Below, piece by piece: positions 10,302 to 19,322 of a stretch of 44,492 bases of DNA (its first letter is position 1; every line of letters starts with the position of its first letter). Both the position numbers and the translations under genes were made by a program. The stretch is taken from contig JAQBNI010000028.1 of assembly GCA_028288625.1 (NCBI GenBank), positions 1 through 44,492 of the forward strand. The letters are read 5' to 3'. The notes beneath the pieces were generated by a model that was not told where the DNA came from, did not search any database, and worked only from the letters and a program-made list of their open reading frames with translations. Source of the DNA: Bacteroidota bacterium (GTDB taxonomy: Bacteria > Bacteroidota > Bacteroidia > Chitinophagales > JADIYW01).

Positions 10302-10769
10302 TTACCACGGGAATGATTTCATAAAATCATCGGCATCTGCTTTATCCTTTGTAGAAATACAGAAGTAATAGAGGTTTCTCGACCATGCAAATAAATATGA
10401 TTTTTTGCCTTGCATCTCGAGGTATTTAATACTGCCGTTCTGCGGGCTCTTCTTTTTTATATCACTGATCTTATCTTCGGTAACGCTATCATACAGCTTC
10501 GTCCATATAATATTCATATCCGCGGAGGTGACCCCTTTACCGAACAACATGTATATTTCTTTCTTGCCATTCTCATAATAAACATTCCCATCTTCGCCGG
10601 GAATAAAATCATGAAATGCATACCGGTTCCAGCTTCCTACTTTCAACGGAAGTATCTTACGGAATTCATCACCTAAAGGAAACTTTTTTTTATTTACATT
10701 ATAGGGAATGCTTTGCGCGAATATAGCTCCGCTGAGCAGCATCAAAAAAATCAGGGAAAACTTTCTCAT
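10302..10769 (-). CDS. exported protein of unknown function
   Basis: A 155-residue protein with a clear signal peptide (MRKFSLIFLMLLSGAIFAQ, cleavage after AQ or before it) and a mature domain rich in aromatic and charged residues. I do not recognise the family. Its ATG overlaps the TGA of glmS by four bases (ATGA), implying translational coupling. The link to amino-sugar synthesis is otherwise unexplained. Likely periplasmic. Confidence 0.75.
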   Translation of the reverse strand: MRKFSLIFLMLLSGAIFAQSIPYNVNKKKFPLGDEFRKILPLKVGSWNRYAFHDFIPGEDGNVYYENGKKEIYMLFGKGVTSADMNIIWTKLYDSVTEDKISDIKKKSPQNGSIKYLEMQGKKSYLFAWSRNLYYFCISTKDKADADDFMKSFPW

Positions 10770-12613
10770 TCGACAGTTACGGATTTTGCAAGATTTCTAG
10801 GTTGGTCAACATCACATCCTCTTAACACCGCGATATGGTATGCTAATAATTGCAGTGGAATAACAGATAAAATTGGAGTGAAGGGTTCATCTGTTTTTGG
10901 TATCCGGATCACATACTCGGCAAGCTTGCTTATTTCTGTATCTCCTTCCGATACAATTGCGATCAGCCTTCCTTTACGTGTTTTTACTTCTTCAATATTT
11001 GACAACACTTTTTCATAGTGTTGCGTGAGCGGTGCGAGCACGACCACCGGCATGTTTTCATCGATCAACGCGATCGGTCCGTGTTTCATTTCAGCTGCCG
11101 GATAACCTTCGGCATGTATGTATGAAATTTCCTTCAACTTTAAAGCGCCTTCGAGTGCCACCGGGAAATTATAGCCTCTTCCGAGATACAGGAAGTTCGT
11201 AGTATCCTGGAATGTTTCTGCAATTTCCTGTATGTACGGATCTGCTTTTAATATCTTTTCGATCTTTTGTGGCAAGGCTTCCAGCTCGGTAATGTATTCG
11301 TGAAATTTAGATTGAGAAAGCGTTCCTTTTATTTCCGCGAGCTGCAATGCCATCAGTGCAAGTATACTCACTTGTGTAGTGAATGCCTTTGTTGATGCAA
11401 CACCGATCTCGGGACCTGCATGCGTATATGATCCTGCATCCGTCATTCGGGAAATGCTGGAGCCAACTACATTGCAAATGCCGTATGTTAAAGCGCCTTT
11501 TGATTTTGCAAGCTCCAGCGCTGCACGCGTGTCTGCTGTTTCACCGGATTGCGAGATCGCGATCACCACATCATTTTCTGTAATGATTGGGTTACGGTAT
11601 CTGAATTCACTTGCGTATTCTACCTCCACATTTATTCTCGCAAGATCTTCAATTAAATATTCACCGATCAACGCGGAATGCCATGAAGTACCGCACGCAA
11701 CAATAATAATTTTATTTGCATTTTTAAACCGCAGTTCATGTTCGCGCACGCCGCCGAGATTTACCCAGAATTGTTCGCTGTCGATGCGTCCGCGAATACT
11801 GTTCTTAATTGCCTGCGGCTGCTCATGAATTTCTTTCATCATAAAATGATCGAAGCCACCTTTTTCGATTTGCTCGAGCTTTAATTGTAACTCATCTATA
11901 TAAGGAACATGCGTAGTGTTGTCCTTCACCGATGTTACATCGATTTTCCCATCAACATGTAAAACAGCCATCTGTCCGTCTTCCAGGTAAGAAACTTTCT
12001 TAGTGTATTCTATTAAAGGCGAACCGTCTGACGCTACAAATAATTCATTGTCACCGAAGCCAACTACAAGCGGACTGCTTAATTTTGCTGCGATCAGTTT
12101 ATCGGGATCATTTTTTGAAATAACAACAATAGCATAAGCGCCGATCACCTCGTTCAGTGCAAGACGCACAGCTTCTTCGAGGCTTACTTCCGCATTTTTC
12201 TGAATGTCTTCAATGAGGTAAACCAAAACTTCCGTATCCGTTTCCGAACGGAATTTATAACCACGCGCCTGTAATTCTGTTTTGAGGGAATAATAGTTTT
12301 CAATGATGCCGTTATGTATCACTGCAACATCGCCGTTCGTGTTAAAGTGCGGATGTGCATTCAGGTCGTTTGCTTCGCCGTGCGTTGCCCAGCGTGTATG
12401 CCCGATGCCGACGGTGCCTGAAATATCATGCCCTTCAGCTACCTGTTCAAGCGCATTTACCTTGCCTTTCTTTTTGTAAATGTTTAATTGATTGCTGCTG
12501 CTCAACAATGCAATGCCTGCACTGTCATAGCCGCGGTATTCAAGGCGTTTTAACCCGTTTAATATAATCGGAAAAGCCTGCTTCTTACCAATATAACCTA
12601 CAATTCCGCACAT
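10766..12613 (-). CDS. glmS: glutamine-fructose-6-phosphate aminotransferase
   Basis: Makes glucosamine-6-phosphate from fructose-6-phosphate and glutamine, the entry step to UDP-GlcNAc for peptidoglycan and LPS. The 615 residues are normal length. The N-terminal glutaminase begins MCGIVGYIG with Cys2 as nucleophile and contains GHTRWATHGEAN. Two SIS isomerase domains follow, with ACGTSWHSA, SQSGETADT and the second-domain EGALKLKEISYIHAEGY. The C-terminus PRNLAKSVTVE is the conserved end. No glmS ribozyme was seen upstream. The exported protein gene overlaps its stop. Confidence 0.97.
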   Translation of the reverse strand: MCGIVGYIGKKQAFPIILNGLKRLEYRGYDSAGIALLSSSNQLNIYKKKGKVNALEQVAEGHDISGTVGIGHTRWATHGEANDLNAHPHFNTNGDVAVIHNGIIENYYSLKTELQARGYKFRSETDTEVLVYLIEDIQKNAEVSLEEAVRLALNEVIGAYAIVVISKNDPDKLIAAKLSSPLVVGFGDNELFVASDGSPLIEYTKKVSYLEDGQMAVLHVDGKIDVTSVKDNTTHVPYIDELQLKLEQIEKGGFDHFMMKEIHEQPQAIKNSIRGRIDSEQFWVNLGGVREHELRFKNANKIIIVACGTSWHSALIGEYLIEDLARINVEVEYASEFRYRNPIITENDVVIAISQSGETADTRAALELAKSKGALTYGICNVVGSSISRMTDAGSYTHAGPEIGVASTKAFTTQVSILALMALQLAEIKGTLSQSKFHEYITELEALPQKIEKILKADPYIQEIAETFQDTTNFLYLGRGYNFPVALEGALKLKEISYIHAEGYPAAEMKHGPIALIDENMPVVVLAPLTQHYEKVLSNIEEVKTRKGRLIAIVSEGDTEISKLAEYVIRIPKTDEPFTPILSVIPLQLLAYHIAVLRGCDVDQPRNLAKSVTVE

Positions 12614-12670
12614 ATAATTTAATTAGTGTAAAATACCTTCTAAAAATAAAAAAGAAATACTATAAATCGG

Positions 12671-14062
12671 CTACTTGATCAGGGTATATGTCAGATTTAA
12701 CTTCATTTTATATCTCGCATCAGAATAATTAGGACCGCCAACGATTACTCTTGATGGCGTATAACTGAAATTGATAGTATTGCCGTTTGTAATTGTATTC
12801 AACCCGTTTACTGTTCCGTCATTTCCGCCCGAACGGTATGTAGCAATAAACAGATCGGTGTTTGTTTCCTGTCCGGTAGACACCTTCTGAATATATTGGG
12901 AGATATTAAAATTATATACCGATATTTTATTGCCGAGCACATCAATTGCAGTGGTGTCGAGGAGTCCGATACCATCACCGGTAGAAAGAATATCAAGGTT
13001 ACCCACGGAATTTCTTTTCAACAATAAAAGGAACGATGGCGTCTGCAACGCTGTAGAATTATTCTGTTGTACCTGTGAAACGGATAAAACAGCTTTATTC
13101 ACAGCAACTTTTCCCAGGTTACTCACTGTAGGCATTCCTACACGTATAATTGTTCCGCCTTGTCCCAAAATATAATTCACTGAATCGGACGGCATACCGG
13201 AGTTGATGGTATTCGTTACGATGGAAGAAAGTGTGTTCGTAAATAAATTGATGCTGTTCTGACGATAAGACAATACACCGCTCGTAAAATTAAATATGTT
13301 CGGGTTGAGTTTCATTTGCTGCTGCACACCATATTTATTTTTATAAAAAATACTGAGGTGAGAATTGGTGCTCACCAGGTTAATTTCCGCCATTGCCTTT
13401 CCAGCGTTTGATGCATTTTCTACAATCACTCCCGGGAATGAATTTTTAAATGCTGTAGAATCCCTCAGGATATTTTGTCCGAGGTTTAAGATGGAATAAC
13501 CTACAAATGAATTTAGTTTTATCCTGAGCGTGCGGATAGATCCGATAGTATCAGTTGCAAAAGTCATCACCTTCGTGGTCGTCGGCTGAAAATAATAATT
13601 CGTGACACTTCCGAGTAACCCTCCAACCGGAAATATGCTATTGGAATAATAAGCATTGGTTTCAATTACCTTGTTATTGTTGGCATATACATTAAAGCTT
13701 TGCGCAACTGTGGTGTCTCCGTAAACACTTGTATAGCCTAAAAACAGGACCACAGAATCTAAAGTAAAAGGACCTAAAGTATCGTCATACACTGTACTGG
13801 GACGATCTAACTCAATTACGATACTTGCTTTCTGAAAACCAAACTGCGGATCATTGACCACACCTAAGAAGTTCTTCGATAATTTATCAGTTCTTAAAAA
13901 CGTATCCCCTAAAGTTTTAACCGATAACGAAAAGCTATCTGTAAACCTGACATTCAGGAGGTCACTATTCGGCAGGATATCTGCGCCGATACTTGAATCT
14001 TTTTTACAAGCTGAAAGAAATGAAACGAGGGTAATGATGGAAACGAAATAGATTTTTTTCAT
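12671..14062 (-). CDS. DUF4270 family lipoprotein
   Basis: A 463-residue surface or outer-membrane lipoprotein. The signal peptide ends in FLSACKKDSSIGADILP, where the Cys is the lipidation site and GADILPxxD is the DUF4270 signature. Beyond this it is beta-rich with no enzymatic motif. DUF4270 genes are often found next to the short starch-synthase-like gene and panC/panD in Bacteroidota, as here. Function is unknown. The 135-base gap upstream carries two imperfect copies of a 22-25-base sequence (14069-14093 and 14153-14174). Confidence 0.88.
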   Translation of the reverse strand: MKKIYFVSIITLVSFLSACKKDSSIGADILPNSDLLNVRFTDSFSLSVKTLGDTFLRTDKLSKNFLGVVNDPQFGFQKASIVIELDRPSTVYDDTLGPFTLDSVVLFLGYTSVYGDTTVAQSFNVYANNNKVIETNAYYSNSIFPVGGLLGSVTNYYFQPTTTKVMTFATDTIGSIRTLRIKLNSFVGYSILNLGQNILRDSTAFKNSFPGVIVENASNAGKAMAEINLVSTNSHLSIFYKNKYGVQQQMKLNPNIFNFTSGVLSYRQNSINLFTNTLSSIVTNTINSGMPSDSVNYILGQGGTIIRVGMPTVSNLGKVAVNKAVLSVSQVQQNNSTALQTPSFLLLLKRNSVGNLDILSTGDGIGLLDTTAIDVLGNKISVYNFNISQYIQKVSTGQETNTDLFIATYRSGGNDGTVNGLNTITNGNTINFSYTPSRVIVGGPNYSDARYKMKLNLTYTLIK

Positions 14063-14068
14063 CTAAAA

Positions 14069-14174
14069 TGTATAATTTTTTAATGGTGAGATGGAATTCG
14101 CTGTCTTCTTCATTTTAATTTTTGATTTCTTAAAGCTCATTTCATCCGAAACTGTATAATTTTTTTGTGAGATG
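14069..14174. repeat. imperfect direct repeat upstream of the DUF4270 gene
   Basis: tgtataattttttaatggtg(agatg) at 14069-14093 recurs as tgtataatttttttgtgaga(tg) at 14153-14174. It may be a duplicated promoter region of the DUF4270 gene. Confidence 0.5.
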
Positions 14175-14197
14175 TTACACCTCGTTTTTAAACGGTT

Positions 14198-15007
14198 TTA
14201 TTGTAATAAACTTTGATAGAAGTCGACATATTTCTGCAAAAGGTTATCCTGCTCCTGGTGTGCCAGGAATGGTTTCTTACCAATTGCTTTTTTTATAGCA
14301 TCTATATTTTTAAAATTCTCAGAACCCTGTACCACTGCATCTGCATATTGAATACCGCCGAGCGTTAATGCGTCGTTCGTCAGGTCTTTAAATACTGCAA
14401 GATGTTTTTCTTTTACATCATCGCCGATCAAAGCCGTTTTGAGAAAATTCTTATTCAGTTTCTCATCAAATGCTTTTTCGTAAATGCTGTATACCATTTT
14501 TGTATTCGCGAAAACAGGATCTTTTGCAAACTGCGTTTTCATATACACCGGGATCAGACTCGTCATCCATCCGTGGCAATGAATAATGTTTGGATGCCAC
14601 CCAAATTTTTTTACGGTTTCCAGCGTTGCCTTGCAGAAGAAAACCATCCTGTCCGCATTGTCATCAAAAAACTTCTCATCGTCGTCTCTGAATACTTGTT
14701 TTCTTTTAAAAAATTCTTCATTATCGAGAAAATATACCTGGATGCGGGCTCCCGGAAGAGACGCGACCTTAATGATGAGCGGATAATCATCATTATCAAT
14801 AATTATATTAATCCCTGAAAGACGAACCACTTCGTGAAGGCGGTTCCTGCGCTCGTTGATGACACCAAAACGCGGCATTAACACGCGTACTTCCAAACCG
14901 TTATCGTTTATATAAGGAGCTAATCTTTTTACTATATTTCCCGCTTCAGACAGAACGATATACGGGTCCATTTCCTGAGTAACATATAACAGTTTTTTCT
15001 TTTCCAT
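14198..15007 (-). CDS. starch-synthase-like GT5 catalytic-domain-only protein
   Basis: A 269-residue protein matching only the N-terminal Rossmann domain (GT5) of glycogen/starch synthases: KLLYVTQEMDPYI at the start and NIIHCHGWMTSLIPVYMKT around residue 145. Full synthases are about 470-530 residues and have a second GT1-type domain, which is absent. The usual KxGGLxDV ADP-glucose loop is replaced by LSEAGNIVKRL. Such short forms are, to my knowledge, common beside panC/panD in Bacteroidota, so this is probably a conserved variant rather than a broken gene. Glycosyltransferase activity is doubtful. It is divergent from panC across 101 bases. Confidence 0.82.
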   Translation of the reverse strand: MEKKKLLYVTQEMDPYIVLSEAGNIVKRLAPYINDNGLEVRVLMPRFGVINERRNRLHEVVRLSGINIIIDNDDYPLIIKVASLPGARIQVYFLDNEEFFKRKQVFRDDDEKFFDDNADRMVFFCKATLETVKKFGWHPNIIHCHGWMTSLIPVYMKTQFAKDPVFANTKMVYSIYEKAFDEKLNKNFLKTALIGDDVKEKHLAVFKDLTNDALTLGGIQYADAVVQGSENFKNIDAIKKAIGKKPFLAHQEQDNLLQKYVDFYQSLLQ

Positions 15008-15053
15008 GCTCCGCTTGTTCGTTAATTTTGACTTATTTTGCTTAATTAGTGTG

Positions 15054-15061
15054 CAAAGGTA
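15054..15061 (-). promoter_or_regulatory. -7 promoter box for the starch-synthase-like gene
   Basis: TACCTTTG on the minus strand exactly matches the Bacteroidota consensus TAnnTTTG, 47 bases before the ATG at 15007. No convincing -33 TTTG was found. Confidence 0.5.
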
Positions 15062-15108
15062 CGCATTTAAAGTGGTATAATTGTTTAAGAAATGTAAAAT
15101 TAAAGAGC

Positions 15109-15963
15109 TTGAAGGTTTTCCAAACAGTCGTAGAAATTCAGAAGTATTTGTTGGAAATCAATAGATTAGAAACAAATTCTGTAGGCTTCGTTCCCACCAT
15201 GGGAGCACTTCATGCGGGACATCTCTCTCTTGTGAAAGCAGCTAAGGAAAAAAGCAAATTAACCGTTTCCAGCGTCTTTGTAAATCCAACCCAATTTAAT
15301 GATATTAAGGATTTTGAACGGTACCCGATCCAGGTGGACACCGATCTGGAAATGTTATTGCAGGCAGGTTGTGATGTCGTATTCGTTCCTTCCGTAGATG
15401 ACATTTATCCGGCGGGCGTACAGGGAAAAACGGATGTCGATCTGGGCTTTTTAGGAAGAACACTGGAAGCGGTGCAACGTCCGGGACATTTTGAGGGCGT
15501 GATGCAGGTGGTGAAAAGATTGCTGGATATCGTTCAGCCGGATTTCCTTTTCCTGGGACAGAAAGATTACCAGCAATGCATGGTGATCGCAAGGATGATC
15601 GAACATTTTCATTTGCCCGTGACATTGGAGATCTGCCCGACTTTAAGAGAACCGGACGGGCTCGCTATGAGCAGTCGGAACCAGCGATTGAACCCTGTTG
15701 AACGCTTGTCTGCAGTAAAATTATCGAAAGCACTTTTTTATATAAAGGAACATATTCAGCAGCAGACAATAAATGATCTGGTGACCACACAACTACAGGT
15801 GCTGTCTGCAGATGAGCTGATCAAGGTGGAATATCTCGCTGTGGTAGATGGAAAAACATTGCAGTCTTTGTCAGAATATAAAAATGATATTCCTACGACC
15901 GTTTTAATTGCGGCTATGGTGGGTCAGGTGAGATTGATTGACAATGTGATCGTCACTGATTAA
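15109..15963 (+). CDS. panC: pantothenate synthetase (pantoate-beta-alanine ligase)
   Basis: Condenses pantoate with beta-alanine using ATP to make pantothenate, the coenzyme A precursor. The HIGH-like motif HAGH is at residues 35-38 after VGFVPTMGAL. LGQKDYQQ and the KMSKS-equivalent MSSRNQRL are also present. The start is inferred to be TTG at 15109 (KVFQTVVEIQKYL), since this matches the usual family N-terminus and gives 284 residues. No ATG lies in frame nearby, and the longer GTG start at 15049 would add an unconserved tail. panD follows 77 bases later with its own candidate promoter. Confidence 0.95.
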   Translation: MKVFQTVVEIQKYLLEINRLETNSVGFVPTMGALHAGHLSLVKAAKEKSKLTVSSVFVNPTQFNDIKDFERYPIQVDTDLEMLLQAGCDVVFVPSVDDIYPAGVQGKTDVDLGFLGRTLEAVQRPGHFEGVMQVVKRLLDIVQPDFLFLGQKDYQQCMVIARMIEHFHLPVTLEICPTLREPDGLAMSSRNQRLNPVERLSAVKLSKALFYIKEHIQQQTINDLVTTQLQVLSADELIKVEYLAVVDGKTLQSLSEYKNDIPTTVLIAAMVGQVRLIDNVIVTD

Positions 15964-16016
15964 TATCATTTAACTATTCATAATTCTATCATCACATTAC
16001 TCTTCGCAAATAGCCG

Positions 16017-16024
16017 TAAATTTG
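16017..16024 (+). promoter_or_regulatory. -7 promoter box for panD
   Basis: TAAATTTG matches TAnnTTTG exactly and lies 17 bases before the panD ATG. A -33 box is not obvious. Confidence 0.45.
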
Positions 16025-16040
16025 TATTCAATTTATTTTT

Positions 16041-16394
16041 ATGCAGGTACATGTTTTCAGGGCGAAATTACACCGCGTAACGGTCACCGAAGCGAATCTC
16101 AATTACATGGGAAGTATTACCGTGGATGAAAATCTTTTGGACGCTTCCGGAATATTACCGAACGAAAAAGTGCAGGTGGTGAATATCAATAATGGCGAGC
16201 GCTTTGAAACTTACGTTATAAAGGGTGAACGCGGTTCAGGCGTGATTTGTTTGAATGGTCCCGCTGCGAGAAAAGTACAAACCGGCGATAAATTAATTGT
16301 GATCGCGTATGGTATGCTGCCGCTGGAAGAAGCTAAAAGCTTCACGCCTGTTGTCGTTTATGTAGATGAAAATAATATGCAAGTAAAAAATTAA
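16041..16394 (+). CDS. panD: aspartate 1-decarboxylase
   Basis: Pyruvoyl enzyme that makes beta-alanine from aspartate for PanC. At 117 residues it has normal length. The self-cleavage site is visible as Y-M-G24-S25, with Ser25 becoming the pyruvoyl group. [20 protein letters not shown] is the conserved later segment. It lies downstream of panC, completing the beta-alanine and pantothenate branch. Confidence 0.96.
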   Translation: MQVHVFRAKLHRVTVTEANLNYMGSITVDENLLDASGILPNEKVQVVNINNGERFETYVIKGERGSGVICLNGPAARKVQTGDKLIVIAYGMLPLEEAKSFTPVVVYVDENNMQVKN

Positions 16395-16456
16395 TTATAT
16401 TTTCACCGCAATTTTCAGGACAATTCGTCCATTTCATTTCTATCAGAAGAATTATA

Positions 16457-17473
16457 ATGAAGAAACATTTAGCAAACATCCTCAAATTTTTAATTTCATT
16501 AGCCTTAGGTATCGGGTTAGTGTATTGGTCGTTGAAAGGCGTTACTGCCGAACAAAGAAAGATGATCTCGGATTCATTCCAAAGAGCGAATTACGGCTGG
16601 TTGTCCTTCCTTATTATTTTTGGTTTTGCAAGTAACTTTTTTCGTACACAAAGATGGCGATTGCTTCTGAAACCATTAGGTTACACACCGGATTACTGGA
16701 ATACTTTTGCTTCTGTTATGATCATGTTTTTTGCAAACCTTGCATTTCCCAGGCTGGGAGAAGTATTGCGATGCAGCATATTGGCGAAATATGAAAAAGT
16801 GCCTGTAGAAAAATCGATCGGAACGATGGTGCTCGAAAGAATTGTTGATTTAATTTCAATTTTTATTTTGGGTGGAATTGTACTCTTGTTTGAATTCCGC
16901 CATTTCTACAATTTCTTTTTAAGCTTTTTTTTAAGTGACAAGCCAAATGCAAATGCTGCAGCACAAACGAGCTACACAAAATACATTGTGTTACTATGTA
17001 TCGTACTTGCAATCGTAGTTGGCGCATTTTATATGATAAGAAAACATGGCTGGGAGAAATTATCTGCAGCCATAAAAAATAAACTAAAGGGCTTAGGAGA
17101 AGGTATTGTGTCTATAAAAGATCTCGAAAATAAATGGGAATTTCTCTTTCACACAATTATGATATGGGTGTGCTATATTTTAATGCCCTACTTCAGTTTT
17201 AAATGCTTAAATGAAACATCGCACCTTGGTGTAATTGCAGCAATGGCTAATGTCTTCTTTGGCGGATTTGCAATGGTCGCTACACAAGGCGGCATCGGCG
17301 CATTCCAGATCGTTACACAAAAAGTTTTAGCAACATACGGTATCGCTGCCATCATCGGTTTATCTTATGGTTGGATATCATGGAGTGTGCAAACGGTGTT
17401 TGTCATTTTCGGCGGAATTCTAAGTCTTGTCTTCCTCGCACTGTATAACAAGGAATCGGAAATGTATGAATGA
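16457..17473 (+). CDS. flippase-like membrane protein (LPG synthase TM domain, UPF0104)
   Basis: A 338-residue inner-membrane protein with about eight helices, of the family related to the membrane half of lysylphosphatidylglycerol synthase (MprF) but with no soluble transferase domain. Typical patches are FASNFFRTQRWRLLLKPLG, FFANLAFPRLGEVLRCSIL and the later ATQGGIGAFQ. The last codons overlap the downstream nucleotidyltransferase start by eight bases, so the pair is one unit. Association with a heptose/ADP-sugar type nucleotidyltransferase suggests envelope glycolipid handling, but the substrate is unknown. Confidence 0.85.
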   Translation: MKKHLANILKFLISLALGIGLVYWSLKGVTAEQRKMISDSFQRANYGWLSFLIIFGFASNFFRTQRWRLLLKPLGYTPDYWNTFASVMIMFFANLAFPRLGEVLRCSILAKYEKVPVEKSIGTMVLERIVDLISIFILGGIVLLFEFRHFYNFFLSFFLSDKPNANAAAQTSYTKYIVLLCIVLAIVVGAFYMIRKHGWEKLSAAIKNKLKGLGEGIVSIKDLENKWEFLFHTIMIWVCYILMPYFSFKCLNETSHLGVIAAMANVFFGGFAMVATQGGIGAFQIVTQKVLATYGIAAIIGLSYGWISWSVQTVFVIFGGILSLVFLALYNKESEMYE

Positions 17474-17921
17474 TCCCACTTCAAAAATCTTTCGCCATAT
17501 AGAATCATTTCTTTCTGATAGAAAAAATAAAAAGATTGTTTTTACAAATGGCTGTTTTGATCTTTTGCATGAAGGTCATCTTCATTTATTAAGAGAAGCT
17601 AAAAAATTGGGAGATATTTTAATTGTTGCAGTAAATGATGATGCTTCCGTAAAAAGATTAAAAGGTGAAAAGCGCCCGGTTGAAAATTTAGAGACAAGAA
17701 TGAAAAAACTATCTCAATTAAATGTAGTCGATGCCGTAATTTCTTTTGATGAAGACACTCCGCTCGAACTTATTCAAAAAATAGAACCCGATATTTTAGT
17801 AAAAGGAAATGATTATAAAGAAGAAGATGTAGTTGGCGGTGAACTTGTAAAAAAATGCGGCGGAAAAGTAGTCCTCATCCCGCTTTTGGATGGATTTTCC
17901 ACGACTGCCAGCCTTAAATAG
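17466..17921 (+). CDS. rfaE2: RfaE2/HldE-C-like heptose-1-phosphate adenylyltransferase
   Basis: A 151-residue nucleotidyltransferase with FTNGCFDLLHEGHLHLLREA, in which HEGH (residues 35-38) is the nucleotide-binding motif. VNDDASVKRLKGEKRPV and LVKGNDYKEEDVVGGE follow as in the C-terminal domain of HldE. It would activate D-glycero-beta-D-manno-heptose 1-phosphate with ATP for LPS synthesis. The separate kinase partner is not in the window. The ATG at 17466 lies inside the end of the flippase-like gene. The C-terminus FSTTASLK is slightly short, and its stop codon overlaps a perfect palindrome. Confidence 0.87.
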   Translation: MNDPTSKIFRHIESFLSDRKNKKIVFTNGCFDLLHEGHLHLLREAKKLGDILIVAVNDDASVKRLKGEKRPVENLETRMKKLSQLNVVDAVISFDEDTPLELIQKIEPDILVKGNDYKEEDVVGGELVKKCGGKVVLIPLLDGFSTTASLK

Positions 17922-17948
17922 ATGCCATCGCTTAAAGCGATGGCATCT
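17920..17948 (+). terminator. perfect 14-bp hairpin at the rfaE2 stop codon
   Basis: agatgccatcgctt, a single A, then aagcgatggcatct. The stem begins within the TAG stop. There is no long T tract, so it may be a terminator, an mRNA-end stabiliser or a repeat-family hairpin. The AAGCG core resembles the elements at 29184 and 29741. Confidence 0.6.
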
Positions 17949-18000
17949 CTAACCAATAATTTCCAAAATTATCGTATTTTCGCATTCTCAAAATAAAGAA

Positions 18001-19149
18001 ATGGATTTTCAACTCAGCGAAGAACATAAATCAGTCCGCGATACCGCCCGCAAGTTTGCACAGGATGTATTAAAGAAAGGCGTAATCGACCGCGATCGCA
18101 ATATGATCCACCCGACGGAGTTCCTCAAGCAAATGGGTGAACTTGGTTTTATGGGCATGATGGTGGATCCGAAATACGGCGGCGGCGGAATGGACGCGAT
18201 CAGTTATGTTTTGGCGATGGAAGAACTTTCGAAGATCGATGCTTCTTGTTCTGTGGCAATGTCCGTGAACAATTCATTAGTGAACTGGGGACTCGAAGCA
18301 TACGGAACCGAAGAACAAAAACAAAAATATTTAGTGCCGCTGGCGAAAGGCGAAATACTCGGCGCATTTTGCTTAAGCGAACCGGAAGCCGGAAGCGATG
18401 CTACTTCCCAGCGTACAACAGCGGAAGATAAAGGCGATCATTATTTACTGAACGGTACAAAAAACTGGATCACGAATGGCGGCAAAGCATCTGTTTATTT
18501 AGTGATGGCTCAAACGCATCCTGAAAAAGGTCACCGCGGTATCAATTGCCTGATCGTTGAAAAAGGGATGAAGGGTTTTGAAGTTGGCGCAAAGGAAGAC
18601 AAGCTCGGCATCCGCGCTTCCGATACACATACTTTATTATTCAGCGACGTGATCGTGCCGAAAGAAAACAGGATCGGTGAAGATGGTTTCGGTTTTAAAT
18701 TCGCGATGAAAACACTGGAAGGCGGTCGCATCGGGATTGCTGCACAGGCTTTGGGAATTGCAGCAGGCGCTTACGAGCTGGCTGTTGAATATTCGAAAAC
18801 CCGCAAAGCATTCGGAACAGAGATTTCAAACCACCAGATCATACAATTTAAGCTGGCGGATATGGCAACGGAAATTGAAGCAGCGAGATTGCTGATCTAT
18901 AAAGCTGCGTGGCTCAAAGATAACCACATGGATTATTCCATTGCTTCAGCGACCGCGAAATTATTTGCATCTGAAGTGGCTATGAGAACGACTGTTGAAG
19001 CTGTGCAGATCCACGGCGGATATGGTTATGTAAAAGAATATCATGTAGAGCGGTTAATGCGCGATGCAAAGATCACTTCTATATATGAAGGCACTTCTGA
19101 AGTGCAGAGAATAGTGATCTCGAGAGGAGTGTTGAGTGGGAAAATATAG
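18001..19149 (+). CDS. acyl-CoA dehydrogenase, short-chain type
   Basis: A 382-residue FAD-dependent acyl-CoA dehydrogenase of the classical four-domain length. Motifs include FCLSEPEAGSDATSQRT and NWITNGG in the middle domain, and RKAFGTEISNHQIIQFKLADM and HGGYGYVKEYHVERLMRD in the C-terminal domain. ITSIYEGTSEVQ holds the expected catalytic glutamate, as in butyryl-CoA dehydrogenases. It most resembles short-chain or branched-chain enzymes, with ETF as electron acceptor. It is transcribed alone, after the hairpin at the rfaE2 stop and before a repeat-rich gap. Confidence 0.94.
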   Translation: MDFQLSEEHKSVRDTARKFAQDVLKKGVIDRDRNMIHPTEFLKQMGELGFMGMMVDPKYGGGGMDAISYVLAMEELSKIDASCSVAMSVNNSLVNWGLEAYGTEEQKQKYLVPLAKGEILGAFCLSEPEAGSDATSQRTTAEDKGDHYLLNGTKNWITNGGKASVYLVMAQTHPEKGHRGINCLIVEKGMKGFEVGAKEDKLGIRASDTHTLLFSDVIVPKENRIGEDGFGFKFAMKTLEGGRIGIAAQALGIAAGAYELAVEYSKTRKAFGTEISNHQIIQFKLADMATEIEAARLLIYKAAWLKDNHMDYSIASATAKLFASEVAMRTTVEAVQIHGGYGYVKEYHVERLMRDAKITSIYEGTSEVQRIVISRGVLSGKI

Positions 19150-19320
19150 TAGCAAGTCGTGAGTTGTAAGTCGTAAGATTGCAGCTCACAATAAAATGAC
19201 AATAGTTGTAATTAGTAAAAGTGATCTTACACTTTATTACTTACACCTTGCACCTAAAAGACAACAGTTGTAACTAGTAAAGTGATTCTTACGACTTATC
19301 ACTTACAACTTATGACTCCT
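19150..19320. repeat. word-like repeat cluster before tRNA-Ser
   Basis: Contains agtcgtgagttgtaagtcgt and its inverse cttacgacttatcacttaca. It also contains a 31-base imperfect direct repeat (starting acaatagttgtaattagta at 19199 and acaacagttgtaactagta at 19261). It fills the gap between the acyl-CoA dehydrogenase and the tRNA. Confidence 0.75.
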
Positions 19321-19322
19321 AA

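Noticed and set aside
12501-12700. glmS ribozyme upstream of glmS
   Set aside because: The leader is short and AT-rich with no recognisable ribozyme core; such ribozymes are not expected in this group.
14198-15007. Truncated pseudogene of glycogen synthase
   Set aside because: The reading frame is intact with a proper start, stop and promoter box, and the short form recurs beside pan genes in related bacteria as far as I recall.
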